Shown here one piece after another: positions 6,901 through 7,229 of a stretch of 7,229 nucleotides of DNA. Source of the DNA: Phycisphaerae bacterium (GTDB lineage Bacteria; Planctomycetota; Phycisphaerae; Phycisphaerales; SM1A02); NCBI GenBank assembly GCA_002591705.1, contig PAAB01000036.1:8475-15703 (forward strand), read 5' to 3'. The position numbers were made by a program, and so were the translations under genes. Every line of letters begins with the position of its first letter. Positions within the stretch are counted from its first letter, which is position 1. The notes under the pieces are model-generated. The model saw only the letters and a list, made by a program, of their open reading frames with translations. It was not told the origin of the DNA and made no database searches.

Positions 6901-7229
6901 GGATCCTCCGGCTTCATCAACGGGAAGAGCACCACGTCGCGGATGCTGGATTGATTGGTCATCAGCATCACCAGTCGATCGATGCCGACGCCGACGCCGC
7001 CCGCCGGCGGCATGCCGACCTCCAGGGCATCGATGAAATCCCGGTCCATGGCGCGGAAGGCATTGACCTCGTCGTCGGCCCCGTCCAACTGGTCCTCGAA
7101 TCGGGCCAGCTGCACCGCCGGATCGTTGAGCTCGGTGTAGAAGTTGCCGAGTTCCATGCCGGCGACGAAGAGCTCCGCCCGATGGGATACCACGGGGTCA
7201 TCGGCATCCGGACGCGTCAACGGCGAGAC
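6897..7229 (-). CDS. lysS: Lysyl-tRNA synthetase, class II, C-terminal fragment (cut by window edge)
   Basis: The last 110 residues of LysRS are visible; the rest lies beyond the right edge. The frame is open to 7229, and the first residues read VSPLTRPD, matching the 'VSPL(A/S)R' stretch of LysS, so the TTG at 7220 is not a start. The enzyme charges tRNA-Lys with lysine using ATP in the cytoplasm. The fragment carries the lysine-pocket region '[19 protein letters not shown]' (about 19-37), 'QLARFEDQL' (40-48) and class II motif 3 as '[18 protein letters not shown]' (72-89), with the ATP-binding Arg85. It ends '[16 protein letters not shown]'. The usual PPTGG is PPAGG here, a mild change. The stop overlaps the start of the exported transglutaminase gene by four bases, so the two are co-transcribed. 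As the most upstream visible gene of the series, its unseen 5' side probably holds the main promoter. Confidence 0.95.
   Translation of the reverse strand, partial: VSPLTRPDADDPVVSHRAELFVAGMELGNFYTELNDPAVQLARFEDQLDGADDEVNAFRAMDRDFIDALEVGMPPAGGVGVGIDRLVMLMTNQSSIRDVVLFPLMKPEDP
6905..6909 (-). promoter_or_regulatory. Ribosome-binding site for the transglutaminase-like gene, inside lysS
   Basis: On the minus strand GGAGG stands four bases before the ATG at 6900. It is embedded in the last codons of lysS (Pro-Glu-Asp-Pro-stop). The spacing is short but usable, and the location fits re-initiation by ribosomes finishing lysS. Confidence 0.5.

Noticed and set aside
1..7229. Mobile element, CRISPR, tRNA, defence or secondary-metabolite system
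   Set aside because: I looked for direct repeats, inverted terminal repeats, regularly spaced repeats, cloverleaf-like stretches and transposase, integrase or defence motifs. Nothing was convincing; the window is filled by seven ordinary protein-coding genes.

Overview
This window reads as a gene-dense, GC-rich bacterial chromosome segment. It is most likely from a Planctomycetota lineage, with Phycisphaerae-like as the best guess. That placement is an inference. It rests on the glycosyltransferase ending, the BshC-like 'GHQP...HPG' protein and the secreted transglutaminase with a large beta-rich N-terminal region, all of which match my memory of planctomycete proteins. No rRNA or other marker is present to confirm it. 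I see no tRNA, rRNA, CRISPR array, insertion sequence, phage gene or attachment site.

Layout: positions 1-1331 hold the 3' part of a plus-strand gene for a probably exported protein of unknown function, cut by the left edge. It meets the next gene tail to tail with no bases between the two stop codons. Everything from 1332 to the right edge is one minus-strand series of six genes. In transcription order (right to left) these are: the end of lysyl-tRNA synthetase (lysS, cut by the right edge), an exported transglutaminase-like protein, a stand-alone ADP-dependent NAD(P)H-hydrate dehydratase (nnrD), a YhaM-type OB-fold/HD 3'-5' exoribonuclease, a DPM1-like family 2 glycosyltransferase, and a BshC-like conserved protein of unknown function.

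The junctions are tight. lysS and the transglutaminase gene share ATGA, the transglutaminase gene and nnrD share GTGA, nnrD to yhaM is a 27-base gap with a good Shine-Dalgarno sequence, yhaM to the glycosyltransferase is a 64-base gap, and the glycosyltransferase to the BshC-like gene is a 1-base gap. This is what an operon looks like. The 64-base gap is the only place with room for an internal promoter. There is no gene-free stretch over 300 bases.

Functionally the operon is mixed: translation (LysRS), repair of hydrated NAD(P)H, RNA turnover, envelope or glycolipid sugar transfer, and one exported cysteine-protease-fold enzyme. I do not see a coherent defence, mobile or secondary-metabolite system. 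The least understood items are the BshC-like protein and the two exported proteins, which may share a beta-rich domain.
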